Position numbers and translations under genes: made by a program
The notes under the pieces: model-generated
Databases searched by the model: none
Seen by the model: only the letters and a program-made list of their open reading frames with translations
What the model was told of the DNA's origin: nothing
Source: Kluyvera genomosp. 1
Lineage (GTDB): Bacteria; Pseudomonadota; Gammaproteobacteria; Enterobacterales; Enterobacteriaceae
Length of the DNA stretch: 64,000 nucleotides
Direction: 5' to 3'
Assembly (NCBI RefSeq): GCF_001266615.1
Contig: NZ_LGHZ01000012.1
Span: 62,001-126,000 of the forward strand
Part shown: positions 36,761 through 46,196 of the stretch, in pieces
How the letters are laid out: each line of letters begins with the position of its first letter
Position numbering within the stretch: position 1 is the stretch's first letter

Positions 36761-37442
36761 TGTCACCTGGCTGTATCAGCACTTGCCGATGCGCTTCACT
36801 ACGTCCATCGCTCAGGGCGAAAAAGTGGCGATTCTCGGCCCTAGCGGGGCGGGTAAATCCACGCTGCTCAATTTGATCGCCGGTTTTCTGCCGCCGGCCA
36901 GCGGGACGATTATGCTGGAAGGCCGCATCCACACGGATACGCCGCCCTCTAAACGACCGGTGTCGATGCTGTTTCAGGAAAACAATCTGTTTAGCCACCT
37001 GACGGTACGCCAGAACATTAGCCTGGGAATGAGCCCACGGCTGAAACTCACCGCAGAACAACAGCGGAAACTACAGGTGATTGCCGGACAGATGAGCATT
37101 GAGACGATGCTCGATCGGTTGCCCGGCGAGCTTTCCGGTGGCCAGCGTCAACGCGCGGCGCTGGCGCGCTGCCTGGTGCGAGATCAACCCATTTTACTGC
37201 TGGATGAACCCTTTTCCGCGCTCGATCCGGCGCTTCGTCAGGAGATGCTGCAACTCGTCGACGACGTCTGCGAGCGTCAGCAATTGACACTGCTGATGGT
37301 GTCGCACAGCGTGGAAGATGCGGCGCGTATTGCTACACGCGCGATGGTCATTGCCGAGGGGCGTATCGCCTGGGATGGTGACACTCAGGAACTGCTCAGC
37401 GGGAACGCTAGCGCTTCCGCCCTGCTGGGCATCAAAGCGTAA
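36744..37442 (+). CDS. thiQ: Thiamine/TPP ABC transporter ATP-binding protein
   Basis: ThiQ hydrolyses ATP for thiamine import. The ATG at 36744 ([18 protein letters not shown]) gives 232 residues, the E. coli length. Walker [10 protein letters not shown] is near residue 32. The Q-loop [11 protein letters not shown], signature [14 protein letters not shown], Walker [14 protein letters not shown] and H-loop [11 protein letters not shown] are all intact. It is the last gene of thiBPQ and is convergent with yabI. Confidence 0.97.
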   Translation: MLKLNDVTWLYQHLPMRFTTSIAQGEKVAILGPSGAGKSTLLNLIAGFLPPASGTIMLEGRIHTDTPPSKRPVSMLFQENNLFSHLTVRQNISLGMSPRLKLTAEQQRKLQVIAGQMSIETMLDRLPGELSGGQRQRAALARCLVRDQPILLLDEPFSALDPALRQEMLQLVDDVCERQQLTLLMVSHSVEDAARIATRAMVIAEGRIAWDGDTQELLSGNASASALLGIKA

Positions 37443-37483
37443 GTCACTGCCGGGCGTGACCTACAGCTCCGGCAGCGTTTTGG

Positions 37484-38251
37484 TTACAGACCCACCACTT
37501 TGCGTAAAATATCGATATACACCGGCATCAGCGGATGACGAATCACGCTAACCAGCGCCACCACCGCCACACCGGTCACCAGCGGAGCCAGCAACAGCAG
37601 ACGCTGGCGGGGTAAATATACACTCAGGCGGTCGTGATTCTGGCTGGCACTACGCCACAGACGCCAGCACAGCCAGCCGCCAACCCACAGCAGTATCGCC
37701 GCCGCCAATAACATCCATTTAAAGCTCGCGCTATTTTCATCCGCCGGAATATCGATGGCCGCTCCAGCCAGGATCCCCGGCAGGAAGTACAGCGGTGGCC
37801 ACAGCACGCAGCCGATGATGTTGGGCGTAATGAATTTGGCGATCGGCAGGTCAAGCATCCCGGCAACCATCGGTACCAACGGGCGCGTCGGGCCGACAAA
37901 GCGACCAATCAGAATGGTTATCATGCTGTGCTGATGCAGCGCGTGCTCTGTTTTATCCAGCAGCGCGCGGTTTTTCTTCATAAACGACCAGCGGTGCAGC
38001 GGCTTCTTAAAACGCCACCCCAGCCAGAAAGAGATCCAATCACCCAGTAAACAGCCGATGATCCCCACCAGCCACGCTTGCCAGAAATTCACCTCGCCGC
38101 TGCCAATCAGCGCACCCAGCCCCGCCATCATCACGGTACCCGGCAGAATCAAACCGACCAACGCCAGGGATTCCAGAAATGCGACCAGCGCTACCGCAAT
38201 CAGAGAATAGGTCGTGGATTGCGTAATAAAGTGTTCCAGCAGTTCTTGCAT
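37484..38251 (-). CDS. yabI: DedA-family inner-membrane protein YabI
   Basis: This is a DedA-family integral membrane protein; the family is linked to lipid carrier or phospholipid translocation and to proton-motive-force homeostasis. The exact role of YabI is not known. The ATG at 38251 (MQELLEHFITQSTTYSLIAV) gives 255 residues; an ATG six codons upstream is possible. The family core GLILPGTVMMAGLGALIGSG, GDWISFWLGWRFKK and GRFVGPTRPLVPMVAGM is clear. It lies between thiQ and araC as in E. coli. Confidence 0.93.
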   Translation of the reverse strand: MQELLEHFITQSTTYSLIAVALVAFLESLALVGLILPGTVMMAGLGALIGSGEVNFWQAWLVGIIGCLLGDWISFWLGWRFKKPLHRWSFMKKNRALLDKTEHALHQHSMITILIGRFVGPTRPLVPMVAGMLDLPIAKFITPNIIGCVLWPPLYFLPGILAGAAIDIPADENSASFKWMLLAAAILLWVGGWLCWRLWRSASQNHDRLSVYLPRQRLLLLAPLVTGVAVVALVSVIRHPLMPVYIDILRKVVGL

Positions 38252-38380
38252 AGTGTGCCCGGTTTGCAAACGAAGCAGGGATTCTCCGGAGCGCCCCCTG
38301 CATCGTCAAGCGTTCAATTGTCTTTAGAGTTTACTGGCAAAGACAAAACCCGACACAGTGCATTTCCTTTTCTTTACTTT

Positions 38381-39226
38381 TTATTCACACCCGGCACGGA
38401 ATTCGCTCGGGCTAGCGCCGGTGCATTTTTTAAAGACCCGCGAGAAATAAAGCTGATCTTCAAAGCCGACATTACGCCCTACGCTGGCAATAGGCATTCG
38501 TGTAGTGCTCAGCAATAGCTTTGCCTGGCTGATGCGCTGGTCTTCACGCCAGCTCAGCACGCTCACCCCAAGCTGTTGGCGGAACAGGTGCGACAGACGC
38601 GATGGTGACAGGCAGACATGCTGGGCGACGCTGGCGATTTCAAAGTGGTTATCGGCCAAATGATCGCTAATGTACTGGCAGGCATCGCGCACCCGGTTAT
38701 CCATTGGCGGATGCAGTGACTCGTTGATTGCCTCCATCCGCCGCAGCAGCAATTGCTCCAGCAGATTGATGGCCAGCAGCTCCGAGTAACGTCCTACGCC
38801 CTGTCCGGCATCAATAATCTTGCCAAACAGATTGGTGATTTCGGCCTGATGCGCCTCATCGGGCCGATAAAAGCCGGTTTGAGCCACAATTGCTGGCCAA
38901 TTCAACCACTCGTGCCAGTAGGCACGCGGACGGAAGTAAACCCATTGGTGATACCACTCGCTGGCATCAGGATGGCGACCGTAATGGTGAATTTCACCCG
39001 GCGGGAACAGCAGCATATCGCCCTGACGGCAGACAAACTGTTTGCCCTGATTTTCAATCACCCCTTCTCCGCGCACCGTCATATTCAGAATAAACCCTTT
39101 CATCCCGAGCGGTCGGTCGATGAAAAAATCCAAATATCCTCCGGCCTCAATCGGCGTTAACCCGGCCACCAGATGGGCATTAAACGAGTAGCCTGGCAGC
39201 AGGGGATCGTTTTGCATTTCAGCCAT
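38381..39226 (-). CDS. araC: Arabinose regulator AraC
   Basis: AraC is the dual repressor/activator of araBAD. The N-terminal cupin (about residues 1-165; [20 protein letters not shown]) binds L-arabinose and dimerises. The C-terminal AraC/XylS domain (about 175-281) carries two helix-turn-helix motifs, [20 protein letters not shown] and [20 protein letters not shown]. Its 281 residues stop at FRAGCE, 11 residues shorter than E. coli K-12 but as in Salmonella. It is divergent from araB. Confidence 0.98.
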   Translation of the reverse strand: MAEMQNDPLLPGYSFNAHLVAGLTPIEAGGYLDFFIDRPLGMKGFILNMTVRGEGVIENQGKQFVCRQGDMLLFPPGEIHHYGRHPDASEWYHQWVYFRPRAYWHEWLNWPAIVAQTGFYRPDEAHQAEITNLFGKIIDAGQGVGRYSELLAINLLEQLLLRRMEAINESLHPPMDNRVRDACQYISDHLADNHFEIASVAQHVCLSPSRLSHLFRQQLGVSVLSWREDQRISQAKLLLSTTRMPIASVGRNVGFEDQLYFSRVFKKCTGASPSEFRAGCE

Positions 39227-39396
39227 TTCAGCTCACCCTCATTGATATCTCAAGAAACCAATTATCCATATTCTGCTTTTTATCCTTACGGCTGACGCGG
39301 TAAATCAACAACAGAACCAGAGCGGCTGTCAACCCCGTTATTTCAAGGCACTTAGAGAATTAGCACGGGAAAGAGCGGCGCTCAGGACGACAACTG

Positions 39397-39430
39397 AAGT
39401 GTCTATAAAGACGGCAGAAAAGTCCACATT
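39397..39430. promoter_or_regulatory. Probable araO1 operator
   Basis: The stretch starting AGTGTCTATAAAGACGGCAG and ending AAAAGTCCACATT closely follows the E. coli araO1 region next to the CRP site. AraC bound here represses araC transcription in E. coli. The match is by memory of the E. coli site, so confidence is moderate. Confidence 0.55.
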
Positions 39431-39435
39431 GATTA

Positions 39436-39451
39436 TTTGCACGGCGTCACA
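39436..39451. promoter_or_regulatory. CRP-cAMP site of the ara control region
   Basis: TTTGCACGGCGTCACA matches the TGTGA-N6-TCACA pattern with one good half-site. It sits between araO1 and araI, exactly as in E. coli. It couples araBAD expression to catabolite state. Confidence 0.8.
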
Positions 39452-39464
39452 CTTTGAGACCTCA

Positions 39465-39528
39465 CAGCAAGATCATCCATAAGATTAGCGGTTCCTGCCT
39501 GACGGTTTTTAGCGGAGATATCTACTGT
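39465..39528 (+). promoter_or_regulatory. araI1-araI2 operators and araBAD promoter
   Basis: AraC half-sites CAGCAAGATCATCCATA (39465-39481) and TAGCGGTTCCTGCCTGA (39486-39502) are direct repeats 21 bp apart. The second overlaps the -35 CTGACG (39499-39504). The -10 TACTGT is at 39523-39528 with an 18-bp spacer. This is the classic layout in which arabinose-bound AraC contacts RNA polymerase from araI2. Confidence 0.88.
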
Positions 39529-39564
39529 TTCACTATCACGTTTTCTTTGAGATGGAGTAACACG

Positions 39565-41271
39565 ATGGCAATCGCAATTGGCCTCGATTTTGGTAGTGAC
39601 TCAGTCCGCGCCCTGGCAGTGGATTGCGCGACGGGTGAAGAAATCGCTACCAGCGTCGAATGGTATCCGCGCTGGCAGGAAGGGCGTTTCTGCGACGCGC
39701 CGAATAACCGCTTCCGCCATCATCCTCGCGACTATATCGAGTCGATGGAAGCCGCCCTGAAAGGCGTTCTGGCAGAACTATCCAGCGCCCAACGTGCAGA
39801 TGTCGTCGGTATTGGCGTCGACAGCACCGGTTCAACTCCCGCGCCGATTGATGCCGACGGTAACGTCCTGGCATTGAAAGATGAATTTGCCGATAACCCG
39901 AACGCCATGTTTGTACTGTGGAAAGACCACACGGCGGTTGAAGAGGCTGAAGCCATCACCCGCCTGTGCCACCAGCCGGGCAAAGAAGACTACTCCCGCT
40001 ATATTGGTGGGATTTATTCCAGCGAATGGTTCTGGGCCAAAATCCTCCATGTGACCCGCGAAGATCGCGCCGTCGCTCAGGCTGCCGCGTCGTGGATTGA
40101 GCTCTGCGACTGGGTTCCGGCGCTGCTTTCCGGTACTACCCGCCCGCAGGATATTCGCCGCGGTCGCTGTAGCGCCGGGCATAAATCGCTGTGGCATGAA
40201 AGCTGGGGCGGCCTGCCGCCGGCAGCGTTCTTCGACGAACTTGACCCGATTCTCAATCAGCATCTGCCCTGCCCGCTGTTTAGTGAAACCTGGACCGCGG
40301 ACGTTCCCGTCGGCACGCTGACCGCCGACTGGGCCGAGCGCCTGGGGCTATCGACCCACGTGGTTATCTCCGGTGGCGCTTTTGACTGCCATATGGGCGC
40401 AGTCGGCGCAGGCGCACAGCCAAACGCGCTGGTCAAAGTCATAGGCACTTCTACCTGTGACATTCTGATTGCCGACAAACACAGCGTCGGTTCGCGGACG
40501 GTGAAAGGCATCTGCGGCCAGGTTGACGGCAGCGTAGTGCCGAACTTTATCGGTATGGAAGCGGGACAGTCAGCCTTCGGCGATATCTACGCCTGGTTTG
40601 GCCGCGTGCTCGGCTGGCCGCTGGAACAACTTGCCGCCCAGCATCCTGAACTCAAAGAACAGATCAAAGCCAGCCAGAAACAGCTGCTGCCGGCGCTTAC
40701 GCAAGCATGGGCCAGCAATCCGTCACTCGACCACCTGCCGGTGGTGCTCGACTGGTTTAACGGCCGTCGTACGCCGAACGCTAACCAACGGCTGAAAGGG
40801 GTGATCACCGATTTAAACCTCGCCACCGATGCCCCGGCGCTATTCGGTGGGTTGATTGCCGCTACCGCCTTTGGCGCACGCGCCATTATGGAGTGCTTCA
40901 CCGAGCAGGGTATCCCGGTCAATAACGTGATGGCGCTGGGGGGAATCGCCCGTAAGAACCGCGTCATCATGCAGGCCTGCTGCGATGTACTCAACCGCCC
41001 GCTGCAAATTGTTGCCTCCGATCAGTGCTGCGCGCTGGGTGCCGCCATTTTCGCCGCCGTCGCTGCGCGCATTCATAACGATATTCCTGCCGCCCAGCAG
41101 CAGATGGCCAGCCGCGTCGAACACACCCTACAACCGCAACCACTGCAGGCCCAGCGCTTTGAACAGCTCTATCAGCGCTACCAGCAATGGGCCGTAAGCG
41201 CCGAACACCATTATCTTCCTGCTGCTTCGTCGGACACATCCGCGACCTCCACTGCAGCGTTGACTCATTAA
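39565..41271 (+). CDS. araB: L-ribulokinase AraB
   Basis: AraB phosphorylates L-ribulose to L-ribulose 5-phosphate. The ATG at 39565 ([20 protein letters not shown]) has a GGAG ribosome site and gives 568 residues, close to 566 in E. coli. A TTG at 39454 would start inside the promoter and is rejected. FGGY-kinase features are the N-terminal phosphate loop, [15 protein letters not shown] near residue 90, and the C-terminal ATP region [20 protein letters not shown]. It is 10 nt before araA. Confidence 0.98.
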   Translation: MAIAIGLDFGSDSVRALAVDCATGEEIATSVEWYPRWQEGRFCDAPNNRFRHHPRDYIESMEAALKGVLAELSSAQRADVVGIGVDSTGSTPAPIDADGNVLALKDEFADNPNAMFVLWKDHTAVEEAEAITRLCHQPGKEDYSRYIGGIYSSEWFWAKILHVTREDRAVAQAAASWIELCDWVPALLSGTTRPQDIRRGRCSAGHKSLWHESWGGLPPAAFFDELDPILNQHLPCPLFSETWTADVPVGTLTADWAERLGLSTHVVISGGAFDCHMGAVGAGAQPNALVKVIGTSTCDILIADKHSVGSRTVKGICGQVDGSVVPNFIGMEAGQSAFGDIYAWFGRVLGWPLEQLAAQHPELKEQIKASQKQLLPALTQAWASNPSLDHLPVVLDWFNGRRTPNANQRLKGVITDLNLATDAPALFGGLIAATAFGARAIMECFTEQGIPVNNVMALGGIARKNRVIMQACCDVLNRPLQIVASDQCCALGAAIFAAVAARIHNDIPAAQQQMASRVEHTLQPQPLQAQRFEQLYQRYQQWAVSAEHHYLPAASSDTSATSTAALTH

Positions 41272-41281
41272 GGATACGACT

Positions 41282-42784
41282 ATGACCGTTTTTGATAATT
41301 ATGAAGTGTGGTTTGTCATTGGCAGCCAGCATCTGTATGGCGCTGAAACCCTGCGTCAGGTGACGCAACACGCGGAACACGTGGTTAATGCCTTAAATGC
41401 TGAAGCCAAGCTGCCGTGCAAGCTGGTGCTCAAACCACTGGGGACGCGTCCAGATGAGATCACCGCAATTTGCCGCGATGCCAACTACGATAACAAATGT
41501 GCTGGCCTGGTTGTCTGGCTGCACACTTTCTCCCCGGCGAAGATGTGGATCAACGGTCTCACCCAGCTCAACAAACCGCTGCTGCAGTTCCACACCCAGT
41601 TCAATGCCTCCCTGCCGTGGGACAGCATCGATATGGACTTTATGAACCTGAACCAGACCGCACACGGCGGCCGCGAATTCGGTTTCATCGGCGCGCGTAT
41701 GCGTCAACAGCATAGCGTCGTTACCGGCCACTGGCAGGAAAAACGCGCTCAGGAGCGCATCGGTGACTGGATGCGTCAGGCCGTATCAAAACTGGATACC
41801 CGTCAGTTGAAAGTGTGCCGCTTCGGCGACAACATGCGCGAAGTGGCGGTGACCGACGGCGATAAAGTCGCGGCGCAGATTAAGTTTGGCTTCTCAGTCA
41901 ATACCTGGGCAGTGGGCGATCTGGTACAGGTTGTCAACGCAGTCACCGATGGCGAAATCAGCGCGCTGGTCGATGAATATGAAAGCAGCTATCGCCTGAG
42001 CCCAGCCGCACAGGTCCACGGCGATAAACGTCAGAATGTGTTAGACGCCGCGCGCATCGAACTGGGGATGAAGCGCTTCCTCGAAGAAGGCGGTTTCCAT
42101 GCCTTCACCACCACCTTTGAAGATTTACACGGCCTGAAGCAGCTCCCGGGCCTCGCCGTGCAACGCCTGATGCAGCAAGGCTACGGCTTTGCGGGCGAAG
42201 GCGACTGGAAAACCGCCGCCCTGCTTCGCATTATGAAAGTGATGTCGACCGGTCTACAGGGCGGCACCTCATTTATGGAAGACTACACCTACCACTTCGA
42301 CGGTGGTAACGACCTGGTGCTCGGTTCGCATATGCTGGAAGTTTGCCCGTCCATCGCGGTCGAAGACAAGCCGCTGCTTGACGTGCAGCATCTGGGCATC
42401 GGTGGCAAGGCCGATCCGGCACGTCTGATCTTCAACACCCAGACAGGTCCGGCGATCGTCGCCAGCATGATCGATCTTGGAGACCGCTATCGTCTGCTGG
42501 TCAATACCATCGAAGCGGTGAAAACCCCACACAACCTGCCGAAGCTACCGGTGGCGAATGCACTGTGGAAGGCGCATCCAAATCTGGAAACCGCGTCCGA
42601 GGCGTGGATTATCGCCGGCGGCGCGCATCACACCGTATTTAGCCATGCGCTGACGCTGGACGATATGCGCCAGTTCGCTGAACTGCACGACATCGAAATC
42701 GCCGTCATCGACAACGATACCCGTCTGCCAGCGTTTAAAGATGCGCTGCGCTGGAACGAAGTGTATTTCGGTTCTAAACGCTAA
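41282..42784 (+). CDS. araA: L-arabinose isomerase AraA
   Basis: AraA converts L-arabinose to L-ribulose, a Mn-dependent cytoplasmic isomerase. Its 500 residues are the E. coli length. The metal and active-site region includes [15 protein letters not shown] (about 300-315), with [15 protein letters not shown] and [16 protein letters not shown] further on. Unusually, 75 bp with a strong palindrome separate it from araD (see repeat at 42794). Confidence 0.99.
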   Translation: MTVFDNYEVWFVIGSQHLYGAETLRQVTQHAEHVVNALNAEAKLPCKLVLKPLGTRPDEITAICRDANYDNKCAGLVVWLHTFSPAKMWINGLTQLNKPLLQFHTQFNASLPWDSIDMDFMNLNQTAHGGREFGFIGARMRQQHSVVTGHWQEKRAQERIGDWMRQAVSKLDTRQLKVCRFGDNMREVAVTDGDKVAAQIKFGFSVNTWAVGDLVQVVNAVTDGEISALVDEYESSYRLSPAAQVHGDKRQNVLDAARIELGMKRFLEEGGFHAFTTTFEDLHGLKQLPGLAVQRLMQQGYGFAGEGDWKTAALLRIMKVMSTGLQGGTSFMEDYTYHFDGGNDLVLGSHMLEVCPSIAVEDKPLLDVQHLGIGGKADPARLIFNTQTGPAIVASMIDLGDRYRLLVNTIEAVKTPHNLPKLPVANALWKAHPNLETASEAWIIAGGAHHTVFSHALTLDDMRQFAELHDIEIAVIDNDTRLPAFKDALRWNEVYFGSKR

Positions 42785-42793
42785 GCCGCCTCT

Positions 42794-42836
42794 CCTCACC
42801 CTAACCCTCTCCTTGTGGGAGAGGGCCGGGGTGAGG
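42794..42836. repeat. CCCTCACCC-type palindromic repeat inside araBAD
   Basis: Arms CCTCACCC...CCCTCTCC and GGAGAGGG...GGGTGAGG form an interrupted palindrome of about 43 bp in the 75-bp araA-araD gap. The transcript would fold into a strong hairpin 24 nt before araD. The core CCCTCTCC/GGAGAGGG recurs at 49787. It is a dispersed intergenic repeat type, not an insertion sequence. Confidence 0.8.
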
Positions 42837-42859
42837 GAAATCCAGACTCGGAGCAAACC

Positions 42860-43555
42860 ATGTTAGACGATCTTAAACGTCAGGTACTGGAAGCCAACCT
42901 GGCGCTTCCCCGACACAACCTGGTGACCTTAACCTGGGGCAACGTCAGCGCCATTGACCGTGATCGCGGCGTGTTGGTAATCAAACCTTCCGGCGTCGAC
43001 TACAGCGTGATGACCGCCGATGATATGGTGGTGGTGAGCCTCGAAACGGGTGACGTGGTTGAAGGCAAGAAAAAGCCCTCATCGGACACCCCAACGCACC
43101 GCTTGCTGTATCAGGCCTTTCCAACGCTTGGCGGTATCGTTCATACCCACTCACGCCACGCCACCATCTGGGCGCAGGCTGGGCAGTCAATTCCAGCAAC
43201 CGGCACCACCCATGCCGACTATTTCTACGGTGCGGTACCCTGTACACGTCTGATGACCGACGCGGAAATCAATGGTGATTATGAGAGGGAAACCGGCGCG
43301 GTGATTGTCGAAACCTTCCGGAAAAACGAAATTGACCCGGCGCAGATGCCCGGTGTGCTGGTGCATTCTCACGGGCCGTTCGCTTGGGGCAAAAATGCGG
43401 AAGATGCGGTGCATAACGCCATCGTGCTGGAAGAAATTGCCTATATGGGGATCTTCTGCCGTCAGCTCGCACCAGAACTCCCGGAGATGCAGCAAACGCT
43501 GCTGGATAAACACTACCTGCGCAAGCACGGAGCAAAGGCCTATTACGGGCAGTAA
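42860..43555 (+). CDS. araD: L-ribulose-5-phosphate 4-epimerase AraD
   Basis: AraD epimerises L-ribulose 5-phosphate to D-xylulose 5-phosphate, feeding the pentose phosphate pathway. The ATG at 42860 ([20 protein letters not shown]) gives 231 residues as in E. coli; an ATG at 42815 would begin inside the palindrome. It is a class II aldolase fold. The zinc histidines are in [15 protein letters not shown] (about 95 and 97) and [12 protein letters not shown] (about 171). Confidence 0.98.
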   Translation: MLDDLKRQVLEANLALPRHNLVTLTWGNVSAIDRDRGVLVIKPSGVDYSVMTADDMVVVSLETGDVVEGKKKPSSDTPTHRLLYQAFPTLGGIVHTHSRHATIWAQAGQSIPATGTTHADYFYGAVPCTRLMTDAEINGDYERETGAVIVETFRKNEIDPAQMPGVLVHSHGPFAWGKNAEDAVHNAIVLEEIAYMGIFCRQLAPELPEMQQTLLDKHYLRKHGAKAYYGQ

Positions 43556-43560
43556 CTTGT

Positions 43561-43588
43561 GGCCCGGAAACGTAATGTTTACCGGGCC
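43561..43588. terminator. Stem-loop after araD
   Basis: GGCCCGG (43561-43567) pairs with CCGGGCC (43582-43588), and the inner AAAC/GTTT extends the stem. It begins 5 nt after the araD stop and lacks a T-run. It may protect the mRNA end rather than terminate by itself. Confidence 0.55.
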
Positions 43589-43636
43589 GTCACGCATTTA
43601 GAACGAAGATACATTATTCTCCTACCCGGATCACAA

Positions 43637-43652
43637 CTGTATAAAACCACAG
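43637..43652. promoter_or_regulatory. LexA (SOS) box upstream of polB
   Basis: CTGTATAAAACCACAG fits the LexA consensus CTGT-N8-ACAG with correct ends and spacing, 57 bp before the polB start. The same site controls polB (dinA) in E. coli. Confidence 0.88.
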
Positions 43653-43708
43653 CAAATCACCCTTAACCAGGCTATAATCAGGCCTGGTTTTGTTGATAGG
43701 GTACAGGC

Positions 43709-46066
43709 GTGACGCAGCCACAAGCAGGTTTTCTACTCACTCGTCACTGGCGGGATACGCCGCAAGGCACGGAGCTGGCTTTTTGGCTGGCGACCGACGA
43801 CGGCCCACTGCAGGTCACGCTGCCGCCGCAGGAGTCGGTGGCGTTTATCCCCGAATCCCAGCGCGCGCAGGTTGAACGCCTGCTGCATGGTGAAAAAGGC
43901 CTGCGCCTTGCTCCGCTTACCCTCAAAGATTTCCATCGCCAGCCGGTTTTCGGCCTTTACTGTCGTGCCCATCGACAGCTAATGCGGCTGGACAAGCTGC
44001 TGCGTGAAAATGGCGTTACCGTTTACGAAGCCGATATCCGCCCGCCGGAACGCTACCTGATGGAGCGCTTCATCACGGCGCCAGTATGGGTCGAAGGTGA
44101 CATACGCGGTAACACTCTTCGTCAGGCGCGAATGAAGCCAAACCCCGACTACCGACCACCGCTGAAATGGGTATCACTGGATATCGAAACCAGCCGCCAC
44201 GGCGAGCTGTACTGCATCGGCCTTGAGGGCTGCGGCCAGCGCACCGTCTATATGTTGGGTTCGCCACCCGAACAGCCGCCGCAGGTGGATTTCCATCTCG
44301 AGTACGTTGCCAGCCGCCCATTGCTGCTGGAAAAGCTCAACGCCTGGTTTGCCGAATACGATCCGGATGTCCTAATCGGCTGGAACGTCGTGCAGTTTGA
44401 CCTTCGGGTACTGCAAAAAAGTGCTGAACGCTACAAAGTCCCGCTGCTGCTCGGGCGCGGCGGCAGCGAGCTAGAATGGCGCGAGCACGGTTTTAAAAAC
44501 GGCGTCTTCTTTGCCCAAGCCGCCGGACGGCTGATTATCGATGGCATTGAAGCGCTAAAGTCCGCTTTCTGGAGCTTCTCCTCATTTTCGCTGGAAAACG
44601 TCGCGCGCGAGCTGCTGGGCGAAGGTAAAGCCATCGATAACCCATGGGACAGAATGGACGAAATTGACCGCCGTTTCGCCGAAGATAAACCGGCTTTGGC
44701 CACCTATAACCTAAAAGACTGCGAGCTGGTGACGCGTATTTTCCACAAAACGGAAATCATGCCGTTTCTTCTGGAACGCGCCACGGTCAACGGACTGGCC
44801 GCCGACCGACACGGTGGTTCAGTCGCAGCCTTCAGCCATCTCTATTTTCCACGGATGCACCGCCTGGGCTATGTCGCCCCCAATCTTGGCGAAGTCCCGC
44901 CGCAGGCCAGCCCCGGCGGCTACGTGATGGACTCGCGCCCTGGCCTGTATGATTCGGTGCTGGTGCTCGATTACAAAAGTCTGTATCCCTCGATCATCCG
45001 TTCGTTCCTGATCGACCCGGTTGGGTTGATTGAAGGAATGGCCCACCCCGAACCGCAGCACAGCACCGAAGGTTTTCTCGACGCGTGGTTTTCCCGCGAT
45101 AAACACTGCCTGCCGGGGATCGTCAGCCAGATTTGGCACGCTCGCGATGAGGCCAAACGCCAGCACAACAAGCCGCTATCGCAGGCGTTGAAGATCATCA
45201 TGAATGCTTTCTATGGTGTATTGGGCACCAGCGCCTGCCGCTTCTTCGATCCGCGGCTAGCCTCGTCGATCACCATGCGCGGCCATGCGATCATGCGACA
45301 AACCAAAGCGCTGATCGAATCGCAGGGCTACGACGTGATTTATGGTGATACCGACTCCACTTTTGTTTGGCTCAAGCGAGCCCACGATGAAGACAAAGCC
45401 GCCGAAATTGGCCGCTCGCTGGTCGCCTTCGTCAACCAATGGTGGGCCGATGAGCTCCAGAAAAGCGGCCTGACCAGCGCCCTGGAGTTGGAATTTGAGA
45501 CCCACTTTTGTCGTTTCCTGATGCCAACCATTCGCGGGGCGGATACCGGCAGCAAAAAACGTTACGCCGGGATGATTCAGGAAGGCAGCCAGCAGCGGAT
45601 GTTATATAAAGGATTGGAAACCGTGCGCACCGACTGGACGCCGCTGGCGCAGCAGTTTCAGCAGGCCCTCTATCTCCGAATCTTCCGCAATGAGCCGTAC
45701 CGGGATTTCATCCGCGAAACCATTGATAAGCTGATGGCCGGAGAATTGGACGAACAGCTGGTGTATCGTAAACAGCTGCGCCGCCCGCTGGCGGAGTACC
45801 AGCGCAATATCCCGCCGCACGTGCGTGCCGCTCGTCTGGCCGATGAACACAATGTGCGACTTAGCCGCCCACAGCAGTACCAACAGCGCGGCAGCATCCG
45901 CTACGTCTGGACCACCAATGGCCCGGAGCCGCTGGCTTATCAGCAATCGCCGCTGGATTACGATCACTATCTAACAAAACAATTAGCCCCCGTTGCCGAA
46001 GGAATTCTCCCCTTTGTCGACGACGATTTTGCTACAATAGTGACAGGGCAACTGGGTCTATTTTGA
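43709..46066 (+). CDS. polB: DNA polymerase II
   Basis: Pol II is the family B polymerase induced by the SOS response; it restarts replication and can bypass some lesions. The GTG at 43709 gives 785 residues, against 783 in E. coli. The proofreading exonuclease motif is [16 protein letters not shown] (about residue 155). The polymerase motifs are [28 protein letters not shown] and [12 protein letters not shown]. It stands between araD and rapA as in E. coli. Confidence 0.98.
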   Translation: MTQPQAGFLLTRHWRDTPQGTELAFWLATDDGPLQVTLPPQESVAFIPESQRAQVERLLHGEKGLRLAPLTLKDFHRQPVFGLYCRAHRQLMRLDKLLRENGVTVYEADIRPPERYLMERFITAPVWVEGDIRGNTLRQARMKPNPDYRPPLKWVSLDIETSRHGELYCIGLEGCGQRTVYMLGSPPEQPPQVDFHLEYVASRPLLLEKLNAWFAEYDPDVLIGWNVVQFDLRVLQKSAERYKVPLLLGRGGSELEWREHGFKNGVFFAQAAGRLIIDGIEALKSAFWSFSSFSLENVARELLGEGKAIDNPWDRMDEIDRRFAEDKPALATYNLKDCELVTRIFHKTEIMPFLLERATVNGLAADRHGGSVAAFSHLYFPRMHRLGYVAPNLGEVPPQASPGGYVMDSRPGLYDSVLVLDYKSLYPSIIRSFLIDPVGLIEGMAHPEPQHSTEGFLDAWFSRDKHCLPGIVSQIWHARDEAKRQHNKPLSQALKIIMNAFYGVLGTSACRFFDPRLASSITMRGHAIMRQTKALIESQGYDVIYGDTDSTFVWLKRAHDEDKAAEIGRSLVAFVNQWWADELQKSGLTSALELEFETHFCRFLMPTIRGADTGSKKRYAGMIQEGSQQRMLYKGLETVRTDWTPLAQQFQQALYLRIFRNEPYRDFIRETIDKLMAGELDEQLVYRKQLRRPLAEYQRNIPPHVRAARLADEHNVRLSRPQQYQQRGSIRYVWTTNGPEPLAYQQSPLDYDHYLTKQLAPVAEGILPFVDDDFATIVTGQLGLF

Positions 46067-46196
46067 CAGGTGACTAACGTCTCGCCATCCAGTACCATAG
46101 CGCCCTTTCCATTCCTGGACCTCATTCACTCGCCGCCTTCCTTTAGGTGGTGGATGAATATTGCCTGCAATTTATTAAAGATAGAGCCGAACGCAT

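Larger units (their letters stand above)
39227..39564. other. araC-araBAD divergent control region
   Basis: The 338-bp gap holds the araC and araBAD promoters and operators listed separately. I did not find an unambiguous araO2. The araC-proximal part (39227-39390) contains nothing else I can assign. Confidence 0.7.

Noticed and set aside
38381-38420. Possible C-terminal truncation of AraC
   Set aside because: It ends 11 residues before the E. coli K-12 protein, but Salmonella AraC ends at the same place and both helix-turn-helix motifs are complete.
39454-39564. Extended araB start (TTG at 39454)
   Set aside because: It would begin between the CRP site and araI and read through the promoter. 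The ATG at 39565 has a GGAG site and family homology.
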